The notes under the pieces are model-generated. The model had not been told where the DNA came from and made no database searches. It saw only the letters and a program-made list of their open reading frames with translations. The translations under genes were made by a program, and so were the position numbers. Below are positions 50,851-61,848 of a DNA stretch of 64,000 nt, piece after piece. How positions within the stretch are numbered: the first letter of the stretch is position 1; every line of letters starts with the position of its first letter. Origin of the DNA: Fratercula arctica. Lineage: Eukaryota; Chordata; Aves; Charadriiformes; Alcidae. The stretch lies in assembly GCA_947846985.1 (NCBI GenBank), contig CANTUZ010000005.1, forward strand, positions 7,268,501 to 7,332,500, given 5' to 3'.

Positions 50851-51929
50851 ACCGGAGGAGCCTTGGGGCGGGGAGATGGGGCCCGGCTGGCGGTGTGAAG
50901 GAGGGCCCCGCCACTCCAGGTCCCCGTGTCCCCCTACTCCATCCAGCCCGACCTCTGCCGCGGCGGCACCCGGGCCCGCTCCCAGACCTCCGTCCCGCAC
51001 CGCAGCCGCCAAGCAGCGGTATGAAGTAACCCTCGGGCCTGCAGCGAGGGGTGGCAAAGGCAGCAGCTGGCTCCTGTGCCCCCGGCGGGGTCCGGTACAA
51101 GAGGGTCCCAGCCGGCATGGCCCTTCCATCTCCTGGAGCAGGAGGTCAGAAACTTAAAGCATTTCACTGTCCTGTTGCCAAAGCGACTGCACCACAAACT
51201 CTTCACAAAAACGATTTGCTTTAAAAAAAACTTTCCCCGCCTCACAAGATGGTATCTGGCTTTTATAAAACCCCTACGTGGTAACCGAAGTTGTGCCAGC
51301 AGTCGGTCTGTGTCCTCTTTTCCTTACTGCCTTAAGAAAATAATAAACAAAACTGAACACCCATCTATTCTTGAGGTTAGGACCCTCCATCACCATGTGT
51401 GTGCTGCTATTCTCTTTAACCAATTTTTGGGGTTTTTTTACATGCTTTCTTTTGGACACTTCTAACCTGCAGCCACCACCAGGAATGAGCCCGGTACCTG
51501 TTCAGCTCCGCTCACCCACGCACCATGATCCATGCAATAACTGTATCTTACTGGGAATGCCATGGCAGCACTCCTGTAACACCAGTTGGGACCTCTCACT
51601 GTTGGCTCCCTCCCGCCCAGACCCCATAACAGGCTCTGAGCAGAGGGACCTGGCTGAAGCGAGCCCTGCGAACGCGCCGGAGCCTGCCCTGATGGCAAAC
51701 ACTTGCACCATCTACTTTACATGTCTCGTTTGGGTGCTCTGAACCCACCTGGGGAGCTGCCTGCCTGGGTCTGCCACTGGCACAGCCCCCAGCTGCAGCC
51801 GGAATCGCACCAGGGCATGAGCCTGCGCAGCCCCAACCAAAACAGTAGAGACCCAGAGAGCCACCTGCAAGATCGGAGCTTTCCTAAGCCCTTCTGCCAC
51901 CACGTCGGTCGGTCAGTAGGTAGGTATTG

Positions 51930-51990
51930 TTCTGCTCATTTCGTAGGTGGAAGGTGGAGGAGCACAGAACAAGGTAAGTGACTGACGACC
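51930..51990 (-). mobile_element. MIR-like relic (core only)
   Basis: The plus strand has GCTCATTTCGTAGGTGGAAG followed by GGAGCACAGAACAAGGTAAGTGACTG. This parallels the reversed MIR core, CCCATTTTACAGATGAGGAAACTGAGGCACAGAGAGGTTAAGTGACTT, allowing small deletions. It is short and diverged. It also explains the origin of a strong splice-donor-like sequence at 51971-51979. Confidence 0.45.
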
Positions 51991-52010
51991 CACCTCCATG
52001 GCAGCAGGGA

Positions 52011-52030
52011 GATGGAATGGGATGGGATGG
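52011..52030 (+). repeat. (GGATG)n-like short tandem repeat
   Basis: GATGGAATGGGATGGGATGG: four imperfect 5-bp units just upstream of the LGR4 CpG island. Too short to imply function. Confidence 0.85.
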
Positions 52031-54043
52031 ACCACACAGAGCTCCGCTGACTTCCCCAAAGGCAGGAGCAGATTTGCAATGGTGATTGATCCCTCAGCCC
52101 AACGCAAGAGCAACCGTGCAAGCGTTTCATATGACGTGGTGGTGCTGACTTCACATTGCTACAGTCAAATCCGAAAAATCCCAAATACCCACACACGTAT
52201 GACGAGCCAAACACAGCGGGGATGAGGAATACTTGCTCCCAGCAGACAGCCAGTGAAAAGGCAGCATTCACAGCAACCTGGCCCAGGACCGGAGCTCCAA
52301 TGCACATGCTGGGGGGGTCACGAGTTGAGGTGCCTGTGCCTGTACCTTACACCGTACCTTACCAAGGGCCACCCTTACCCACAGGGACATCACGGGGGAC
52401 GCTCTTCACGCGGGGCTGAGGTCTGGGCTAATCACGCCTTCCTTGTGCTGACTGAGGTGGGGAAAAAGAAGAAAACTCTCAGCCCAAAATAAGCCATTTG
52501 GTGAAATTTAAAAAATCAGGAATGTAAATAGCGGAGAACCAAAGATTCAAAATCATCTGTGCTCAAGAAGGCAGAGCACCCACTGAGGATATAGATCTAG
52601 AAATACAGATCTTCCAGCATCCTCCTCCACCTCCTACGTTTCTCCCCATCGTTTTTTCAGCTGTTAATTCCCTTCTAAAAATGTTAACACTATTTTACCT
52701 AATTACTAAAAATATTCTTCTCTTCCATGCTGGGTATTCTGTTCCTGGTGCACTGATTTTGTATGAACATTGTAATTCATCACTGCAAAAAGAAGGTCAC
52801 TTTAATAACTCGCTGTGTGCTTGGCCTATACCTTGCGAGCAGTACAAAGTTCTCAACAAAGCTGAATTTGTCGACATACGATAAAGCTTTGCCATATGTA
52901 TATAGATGCATATGGTTCTCTCTTGTCTTTCTCCCTGGTTGAGCTTGGAATAGGAAACACATGAAGTCAAAACCATGTTGTTCGAACAACTATTGGGGCC
53001 AAAGACACTGCACATTCATGTCACGCTCTGTGCCGCGCTCAGGGACAGCGATGGAGGAGCAGGAACCAACATAGCAAAGGAAAAAAGTTAAAAATCATTA
53101 TTTTCTGGACATACTTCTACAAAACAGACCCAAGCCAATCCAGACAAGAAAAAGCAATCTTTTCGTCCCAACTGGCAAAGAAAAATAGCAAAGTGCTTAT
53201 ATTCAACTCTGCAAATAGTCTCACTTCACTAACCAAAAATAATGGGAGCAGAAGCAGCCCCCACTGCCTGCAGAGCTTTCGGAAAACGGATATTAGCACG
53301 GAGCATACTTTGTACTGCGGTACTGGCCACTTGCAACACTCGCAGAACTTCTCTTCTGGAAAAAAAGGACAAAAGATTTCTAGTGAAAGCAGAAAACCGG
53401 CACTTTTTTCCCCATCCTTTGAAGCCCTGGAATAGTTTAGCTTTTCCTGTCAATCCTTGCCTGATTTCAATCTTATTTCTTTTCTCAGCATCTCTTCAGG
53501 TGTTTTTTTCCTTAGTGGAGCTCTCTCAAGTCTCCATCTTCCAAACTCCTGTCCTAGGAGCCATCCACTTGTCCTTTCCGTTCAGATGATATTGCTTTGC
53601 TGCTTCCAGTCAGTCTGTAACTTGTTCTGGCAAAGTAACTTCAATCCTTTCCTCGTTTTTTCAGCCTCTGCCTCTCCCTCACTAGCACTGTTGGAGCATT
53701 GCTCGCTCCTCCATCAACAGCCCACACTTCTCCCTCTCTCTCCTTACGCAGCCACCCTGTTTGCAGGCATTTACTGGTTTTATTTTCCTTTATAAGGAAA
53801 CCCCTAATGTTTATTGCAAAGCTGCTTTATTTATGGAATAAAGATCTACAAGCTAAGGTATTTTTAAGCTGAAAAAAATAATGGCTACCTTTTATCAAAT
53901 GATGTATTTAACTAAAAGTTGTACCCATAGACTTTAAAATTGTCATGGTTAAAAAATCTAGTCCAAAGCAATCCTCAATACCACAAATTCCAAGAAGCAT
54001 CCTTCAAAATACAGCATAAGGCAGCAATCAGCTCGTTTAATAG

Positions 54044-54065
54044 AAAAAAAAAAAAAAAAAAAAAA
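54044..54065 (+). repeat. Poly(A) run, 22 nt
   Basis: A homopolymer in intergenic DNA, followed by CAAAAAACATAAA. No element body was recognised. Confidence 0.9.
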
Positions 54066-55212
54066 CAAAAAACATAAAGGAGAGAAAGATCCCAAGGTGT
54101 GCTTTAAACCAGGTGAAGGAGATAAGGATCTAACAACCAAGCCAATTAAAAAAAAAAAATAAAATGAAAGATTTGCTTCAGTTGAACTATGGAGAAACTA
54201 CGTTCTGCTCTTCTTCTGGGAAACTGGAAAGCACCATAAACCGGTCTGTCTCTGCATAAGACCTTCAGGATTTAAAGCCCAATGTATAGGCAGGTCTTTG
54301 TGAAACTTCGGTCAGGTGTTTGTTGAAAAGCTTGAAAGACGTAGGGAAAAATTAAAAAAAAAAATCTGGACATTGGATTTTTTTTTCTGCCATTGCCACG
54401 AAACTGCCTAGCAGCAGAAACTGCAAAGAGATGACTTCATTTGGATTGGGTGGGAGTTCGACGTGAAAGAGCATGCGGATAGAGACTCGAAGCACAGACA
54501 CAAAAAATAAACGCAATCATCTGAAGTTCGGCCGGAGGAGTTCCTCCTGGAGGCTGGAGCTGTGCCAGGGGAGGGTGGCAGGTGAACGAGAACGTCAGGC
54601 TCGCAGTCACGATAAAAAATCCCTTTTGCTCTAAGAAATGATGAGACTTTGTAAAGCAGGTAGCTCACCAGTTAGTGGAGCAGCAACCTCATCCTCCGAT
54701 TCTTCTTCTCCGACATCGCCTTTGCCAACGGACGCCACGAAAGCAGCGCTGAATTAAGATGGATTTGTGCAAATGGTTAGTGCTAATATTGGTCCCAAGG
54801 GGGTGAGGGAGAGGGAAGCAGGGACCCACACGCTGTTGGTCCTGCCTTGTGAGCTGCTCCATCCCCCCATTCCAGTCCTGTATTGCTGAGAAATTAATTA
54901 ACACACTGCTTCCAGTTCCAAGGAAGTTAAGGATATGCCAGAGAACATCACATGGAGCTGCTGTGAGTAGAAAAAGAACAAAGTCTGGAATATCTGCACT
55001 GACAAAGCAAGTTCTCTTAAGAATTAAAGCATACTCCTTTCCAATAAGGTGGCTAAAACTTTTACTGAGTTGAAGTAGAACTGAAAATTGCTTCAGGAAA
55101 CAAAAGTGTGAAATGAAAGAAAGAGTGCAGAGTTTTGCTAAGAGAACGAAGGTAACCTTGATATAGCAGAAACGCAGGAACAATTTAAGACTTCAGAAAA
55201 ATGATTGGATTG

Positions 55213-55230
55213 AAAAAAAAAAAAAAAAAA
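55213..55230 (+). repeat. Poly(A) run, 18 nt
   Basis: An uninterrupted A18 upstream of LGR4, with no retrocopy signature. Confidence 0.9.
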
Positions 55231-55692
55231 GAGAATTATTTTGGTAGGGCCAAAAGCTTGCCCAGGAAATGGCTTTGTCAATACCCACTTTACACCTCTG
55301 TAACACGAGACAAACTAATGAAGACAAGCAAGACTGCTAAGATCCATAGTTTGAAAACAGCACCTGGAGAGTCAAGGAAATAAATACACAACTTAAATAT
55401 TGAATGTAAACAAGAGAGACAATTAGTTTTAAAAATGCCCATAATGAAATATTACCTTTATATGTAAATAATACTTAACTTCCAAGGGTACAGTGCCTCT
55501 AACACTACTTATAGATATGGATTGCCCACATAGCTCAGAGCGTGATGCGTTTTGCAGTCTGGCCTGATTAATTTGTCCTTGCTCAGTTATCCCAAAAGCT
55601 GCCTCTGGAATCCAGTGAGCTGGGCCGTGACTAGAAAAGGGATGTTACACCATAAATACAAGAGCATAACACCAGACAGTTTATTCCAACAT

Positions 55693-55730
55693 GTTCAATA
55701 GAGCAAAGCCCTGTTGAATAGAGCAAAGCT
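55693..55730 (+). repeat. 20-bp tandem duplication
   Basis: GTTCAATAGAGCAAAGC at 55693-55709 is repeated as GTTGAATAGAGCAAAGC at 55713-55729 with one mismatch, giving an exact period of 20. It is a recent local duplication in intergenic DNA. Confidence 0.9.
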
Positions 55731-56686
55731 AAAAGAGAAGACAGCCCAGAGAGTTGGGGGGGTTTATTGTTGTTTTTTGGTTTGGGTTGGGTTTGTTTTT
55801 TTTTTAGCCTAGAAGTATCAGCTCCTCCACCATCTAGAATTAGCCCTGGAGATTCTCCAGTGCTATGTATTTCCTTTTAAATAAAAGGGAGACCAGTTCT
55901 GACCATAATGTAATGGCATCCTAACATAACAAATTAATTTTATCTTAGCCAACTCTAACCCAGTGATCAGCTGAAAATAGGCAATTACGCAGGAATGAAA
56001 AAGTGATTTAGGGCAAAATAACTAGGACGTAAGATTAGCTTTTAGCCCAGTATTCATGTCAATCTGTACCCCAGCTTGAATACCCTGGTGGGGCAGACAC
56101 CGCTCACCTCTCCTCTCCGTCCAACCACTGGTCTCCTCTCCGATGCGCTGGTTGAGATTTGAGCATCGCTGAGATTTGTGTGTGCTTTGCTGGAATAGTT
56201 TCTGCGTCAGGCTGAGCTCATGGACCCTCACTCATTTTAAAGAGGTGGGAGCAATGTGTGCTAAAGCGCAGGTGGTCCCTAGTCTTAAAGGTTAATTTTC
56301 TTCTATAAAATATCCATTACAAGCACGGCACGATCAAGATTTTCTACAGGAGTTCGAGCACGAAATACTCTTAACATTAAAACAAATCAGGCGATAGCCA
56401 AAGTGAAATCAGCCATGACCAGGCGGTTTATACATGACAAGCAAATACTTTGCAGGGAAGGGGGTTACAAAGAAGGACACGTAATTCAGTGAAGACAGAG
56501 CCACTGAGCTGAACAGAGAAACAACCTGCAAGAAGAAAACCCAACAGCTCAAAGCCAAGCGTTGCCACTAATTTAATTGCTGAAAAGGCAATATCCATAT
56601 CCACTAGTAAGTATTTTAAGCATTTGGGTGTATTTCATGATATGTGGCCAACTGAGAAGTGGCAAGGGGGGCACTTTAGGTGAGAA

Positions 56687-56770
56687 GGCAGGGGCAGGCA
56701 GGGGCAGGCAGGGATTGTAGGCAGGGGCAGGCAGGGATTGCAGGCAGGGGCAGGCAGGGATTGCAGGCAG
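56687..56770 (+). repeat. 23-bp GC-rich minisatellite, 3 copies plus partial
   Basis: The unit GGCAGGGGCAGGCAGGGATT plus GCA is repeated with an exact 23-bp period; ATTG cores fall at 56714, 56737 and 56760. An inner GGCAGGGGCA sub-repeat precedes the first unit. The third copy runs into GGCAGCCCCCAGCAGC. It lies in upstream intergenic DNA. The period is not a multiple of three, so it does not encode a repeat protein in a single frame. Confidence 0.92.
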
Positions 56771-58959
56771 CCCCCAGCAGCAGCTCTCCGGCAGCATCTA
56801 GCGGGGGAGACCCCTTTTCCCGAGATCCTCCACAGACAACAACAAAAAAAACATACTTTTTAAGTCATGCAGCCTGTTTTTAACTTTTTTCATGAGCCAC
56901 TGAAGCGCTGACCAGTATAAAATTTAAGGCAAGACATTACACTAGGAATTAAAAAACCTAAACAAAGCAGTGCTTTAAGGGTGAAATCTGCCTTTGCAGA
57001 GGACCAGCCTAAGGAATTTGGAGAACTATACTGGAGCCCAAGTAACGTAAAGGAGTAAACTTAACTTCGATGATAAATTATTCCCAGAACATGCCTGTGA
57101 TCCTAAGGTGTTTTGCAAAATATTATTAAAGCTCCTGCATTAGAGTGAATAAAGTCCTTTTGTTTAAGTTCTTTATCAAAGAAAACTCAATGTGATACAT
57201 TACCTATCGTCACCACAGAATAACTCCAATGCTCGGGGGAAAAAAAACAAATGCACGTGGAGAAATGGTCTTATAAGGTAACAATTACATACGTGACATA
57301 ACCATTTGTTAATCAACAATTTCCATTACCAAAAATTCCGCAGTGCTAACAAATGAAAGTGGTTTATATTTAAGTCATAGCCATAGTCAGAATATCCCTG
57401 ATGAAGACTGAGGGGGATACACTCCCCATAGGTTTCAAGTTGAATTTTCTATTAGTGTAAATTAACCCAATAACGTTCCCAGACACAATGTATGGATGTA
57501 AATCATGGTGCGCACAGGCCAGATCCCTTATTTTGGCATGTTCTCTGCAATGACTAGCTCACCGCAGGAGACTGATTTCTTCCTGGAGCCTTGAGGATGA
57601 ACAGAAGCGTTGGGATTTTTTTTTTTGTTACAGCATGCGATTGCTCATCGCTATCTAACGCTGCGCCTGTATTGTTCTTTGTCTCCTACTCAAATGCTGC
57701 AGCGGAAGAAGAATTTCAGTTTTATTCATGTTTTGAAGCGGTATAAACATTACTAATCTCTGGGTGCCTGAGTTTCTGCGGGATTAGCTTCAGATTGTCC
57801 TTTTGAAAAGCTCTTACAGTTACAAGGCAACGGAGTCAACAGGCTTCGGCAGGGCCCTGATTACCAGAGTGACGGAGGAATCCCAGCCTTATTCTGAGTA
57901 GTTTGTATCTTGGGGGGAGGAAGGGAAGCGAACTGCTAAGTAACCAAGACTTAGCATTGAGTTGAGCTATCAGGGACTACGCTATCTTCAAAAATTTGGG
58001 GCATAAGCGTACACTGGTCATTTTGGGCCTTTTTTATCCTATTTTATCCGATTGAAGGACTGAGACACGCTGACACTGATGCTCTCCAAGGGGGACGGGC
58101 GCTTTTCAAAGATACTCTTGGTGGAAGGGAGCAAAGGCGCCAGCCACTGATGAATCGCTACTTGGGACATACATCCATTGGCCACCATACCAAGAATGAC
58201 TTAACACCATGATATTAATGCCTAGTACGCCAGACAGGACTTGGAAATTAATACGAAAACTTGGAATACACCTAGGACAAAGCAACAAGCCTATCTGGCA
58301 ATGGCTAATAAATGACAAAAACCTCAAAGACACAACCATCATTTTTCATACGTAACTGCAATCCTTAATAATCATGATCCTTTTTTTTTTTAACTTACCC
58401 AGTTGCATTCTGCTTGTCTAATTAGAATTACTCTTGCTATTTCATTTGAAAATGTCCTCATATTTACCTAAAATTGTCACCGTACGTGGTTACACCTCAG
58501 CGTGACCCATGTCTAACGCCAGCAGCAGCTCAGACACATTATACACATCTAATACTTTCACGAAACAGCAACACAAATACAATTTCTTAGGGACTCCACA
58601 CTTATCATGGAGATGACGGAAGAACAGCACGGCTACTGCAGGCTCTCGGCTTCAGCAAATTACAGTCAGGAGCCTGCCAAAAAAAAAAAAAGAGCAAGTT
58701 TTAATACGTATACCAGAGGAGGTATCTGCATCTCAAGCTGTCTGCTCCTGCTGAGGGACAGGCTTTTTGTACTCCTCAAAACATAAAAGTAATAATAACA
58801 AAATATTGCCCCAAATGACATTGCAGAGGAAGCTGCAAAAAGTCTTATTTTATTTTCTACTGTATTCCACCCCCCCCAACTTCTCAGAAACACTTATTGT
58901 ACAACACCAGCTACAAAACCTACAATTTCTTAGCAATAGATTGAGGCTCTCCGGAGCCA

Positions 58960-59058
58960 AACTATTTGTTCTGTGTTTGTACCCTGCAAAACACAATAGG
59001 ATCCTGATTCAAACCCGGGACTCCTAGGCGCTGCTGCAATGCCAGCGATACAATAAAT
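58960..59058 (+). mobile_element. Ancient CR1/L3-type LINE (or derived SINE) tail
   Basis: The segment CTGTGTTTGTACCCTGCAAA, ACACAATAGGATCCTGATTC, GACTCCTAGGCGCTGCTGCA and ATACAATAAA follows, in order, the 3' tail known from old amniote CR1/L3-clade elements and the SINEs that borrow it (TGTACAGCGCCTAGCACAATGGGGTCCTG, then GGGGCTCCTAGGCGCTACTGCAATACAAATAA). It is much older than the avian CR1 fragments. The family is assigned from memory of the consensus, so the exact subfamily is not claimed. Confidence 0.55.
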
Positions 59059-59985
59059 CACTCACTTTTGCCTTTTACTTACAGGCGCTTGAAGTAGGTG
59101 AAAGGGCCGGTGACTTATTTCCCCGCCGTTAGCCAGCCAGTCTCCAGCACAGATTAGATTTTGTTCAGACAATGCTACTGTACCGCTGGGGCAGGGAAGC
59201 GGAGCTGCGATTAGATAAGGAGCAGGTACAGGTGGTTTTACTTACCTTTGCAAGTACACAACTCTATAAAAAGTCTTGTGCTGTTCGGGAAAATGACTTT
59301 TTGGTGACGGTGGTGGGGTATTTGGGTATTTCCCCCCCAGATTTATTTTCTAGATAGCCAAGGAGAAATCAGAATGAAACATGGAAGAACGTACGCCTGA
59401 GCGCCTAAAACAGACGGTACGATGGAAAAAACATTCCAGTAACTTCATACAGACACCTGGGTAACTCTTAGATAGCCGCGCTTGCCTTCTATGCTATCAA
59501 ATCAGATCAACCAGCCAGGAAAATATACTATTTTAAAAACACTGGCGAAGAGAGGGGGGAGAAATTTACTTTAAAGGGAGAAAACGACTGTTTAAATATC
59601 ACCATTGCTCAACAGGACACATCCTTTCAATGTAAGGTTTTATGAGACTGAACATGAACACCCAGCAATACTGGAATATATCCGTATTACTCCAGCTTTT
59701 ATATTAACAGAAGACTCTATATAGGCAAGATTTATCAATACATTACGCTATATAATTAAAGAGATACACAGGTCATATACCCTCATACAGCATAAATCCT
59801 CAATCTGAGGATTGTTCAGTCTGGAATTAATAGATCCGGTTTCCGAAGTTTTGCAATGTGTGACAAGACTCCTTCGTTTTTCTTTGAGGAGTGGGGAAGA
59901 AATAGTTAGCATGCGTCTGAGGCAGAAGACTTTATTTAAACCACTTGAAGCCTTTGTTACCAATAGAATACCCAATTTACTTTAA

Positions 59986-60009
59986 AAAACAAAACAAAAC
60001 AAAACAAAC
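59986..60009 (+). repeat. (AAAAC)n microsatellite
   Basis: About four to five AAAAC units followed by AAAC and CAAC variants, in intergenic DNA upstream of LGR4. Confidence 0.9.
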
Positions 60010-61848
60010 AACACCAACAAAATCCAACAAGCAAAGGTGAGGGATGCAAAGAGTGTCTTCTACTTTTCATGATTTTGTCACTCTAGACCTAAGATGGGTC
60101 TGTAAAACAACAGAAATAGTAGCACATCAATACTTCAAATTCAATGCTAGCTTAATTTTAAAAGGCTTCCCTGGGACTTCTGTTGCTGTTTTCTTCATTT
60201 GTGGTTTTTGTTTTTTTTTTTTTTTGTTTGGTTTTTTTTAACAATTAGAACTAGCTACCAATTTTATCCTGAGGCAGTTTTGAATTTCAGATGTCTTTTG
60301 CTGAGCGTGCCATCTTACCCTCAGACTCCCCAGGCAAAGGACAACTCCCCTAATAAAAGCGAGGACTGTTCTCCTCCAAAACCAGCTTCTAATCAGGATT
60401 TTACAGGCCAAAGGCTCACAGAACCCCAGACTGCTCCGCATCCTGGGCTTCCCGGTAATTCCAATCACCAATGCAATTCCCTCGAGCACAAACTTTGCTT
60501 TTGAGTTCACTTAAGGCAACGGAAATTGACCCAAAACCCCTGACACCACAATCCACTGGTCTCTGCTGGCTCACTGGACCGAAACGGCTCCGTAGTACCC
60601 GGTCAAAAACCAGCAGACGCCAGCAGAAGCAAGGACTCATCGTTGAGGACGAGAGGGTGACAGGAACGCCAAGTTTCATCGGTTTATGCCAATACGCAGA
60701 AGTTTTGCTTTTTCAAATTACCATTTTTGGTTTTAAATTAAGACGAAACCACGTTTTTGCATCCAGCAGCAGCCTCCAGAAGAAACGATCAGAAGAGAAG
60801 AAAATAATTTTGCAGCAAACCACTGAAGTTGCTTCTTTTATTTAGTTTATAACTAAGTTTGGTTCTCTCCCTCCATGACTGTTTAAGGTGGGATACGAGC
60901 TTGGACAAAATACTTTCCATCTGGATAGTGCCTGCTCCATCACAGCTGAAATCAGAAGTCAGAAACAAAGTACGTTCCACCAACTTTTTCAGTTGTTTTA
61001 AAATCAGTGAAGCGCATAATTCCAATGAAAAACAAGAGGGTAGATAATCTACTTTTTTTTTTTTTTAAGTTATGAAGTTACATTTACTTCAGTCAGTCTT
61101 TGGTTCAGTGTTATGCTGAAATTTACAGTTTATCTCCATAAAACCTGAACCCTATTTAGCAGAACAGAGACAGCTGGTGCGCAAGCCAGATCGTGGAAAT
61201 GATTTGATTTTAAAGTAAAATTGAAAATGTGTTTTGATTTCCAGTTCATGTGTTATCAATCCTCTACACATCAAATAAAAATATTCACATAAGTATTTTT
61301 GCATGTATTCTGCATATATTTGCATATATTACCTACATGAAAAAAAAAAGCCTTTTTACGTTCAGAACTGAAGCATTTTCTCCCACCTTTATCTCAGTTC
61401 CTAACTCCAGGCTCATTTTTCTGAGGAGCTGACAACCTTACAAGGTCTTTAAAGAAGGAATTACATAAATTCAACATCTCGCTACTTGAGATACTTGCTT
61501 CAAACACTTCAAAGGCAGTATCTGACTCAGAACAATGTCCATAATGTAAGTTTATGCAGCTGAGACCAAGGAGGTCTCAAAAATGCAGAGGGTTCAAGGT
61601 ATTATAGATACTTTACAGCATTCTGATTTTCATCTCCAACAAATCACAAAACATTAGGATAGAAAAGGGAAGATCCATAAGCAACCAGGAGAACAAACTA
61701 GTAACAGATTTAAATTTTTTCTCTCTGGACAGCCACACGCATGCAGGGTGTTTATGTTATGCCCTAGAGATTATAAACACCCAATTATAGCAATCTGAGA
61801 ACGGCACTCAAAATGGAAAGTTGGAAAAAAAACCCACGCAAACACAAT

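Larger units (their letters stand above)
49480..51120. other. CpG island covering the LGR4 promoter and exon 1
   Basis: About 1.6 kb of dense CpG and very high G+C stands in sharp contrast to the AT-rich DNA on both sides (edges judged by eye). It spans the proximal promoter, 5' UTR, exon 1 and the first few hundred bases of intron 1. Downstream of exon 1, at about 49550-49610, the plus strand carries closely spaced C-runs (49551-49555, 49562-49567, 49575-49580, 49589-49592, 49604-49608). The LGR4 sense strand there is therefore G-rich and could form R-loops or G-quadruplexes, as is common just downstream of CpG-island start sites. Confidence 0.9.
51120..61848. other. Intergenic DNA upstream of LGR4
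   Basis: This is the interval between the LGR4 CpG island and the candidate 3' UTR on the right. It holds a MIR-like relic (51930-51990), a short GGATG repeat (52011-52030), poly-A runs, a 20-bp tandem duplication (55693-55730), a 23-bp minisatellite (56687-56770), an ancient LINE tail (58960-59058) and an AAAAC repeat (59986-60009). Open frames up to 164 codons exist (for example 54689-55183, minus), but none shows a domain, a family match or splice-supported exon structure. I see no gene here. Confidence 0.7.

Noticed and set aside
54689..55183. 164-codon minus-strand frame upstream of LGR4
   Set aside because: No family resemblance; it ends in a CGC/CGT-rich stretch by chance and no promoter or splice context supports it.
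59000..59022. Minus-strand GGTTTGAATC, close to a tRNA B box
   Set aside because: No A box or cloverleaf upstream at the right spacing; the stretch is better explained as part of the ancient LINE tail.
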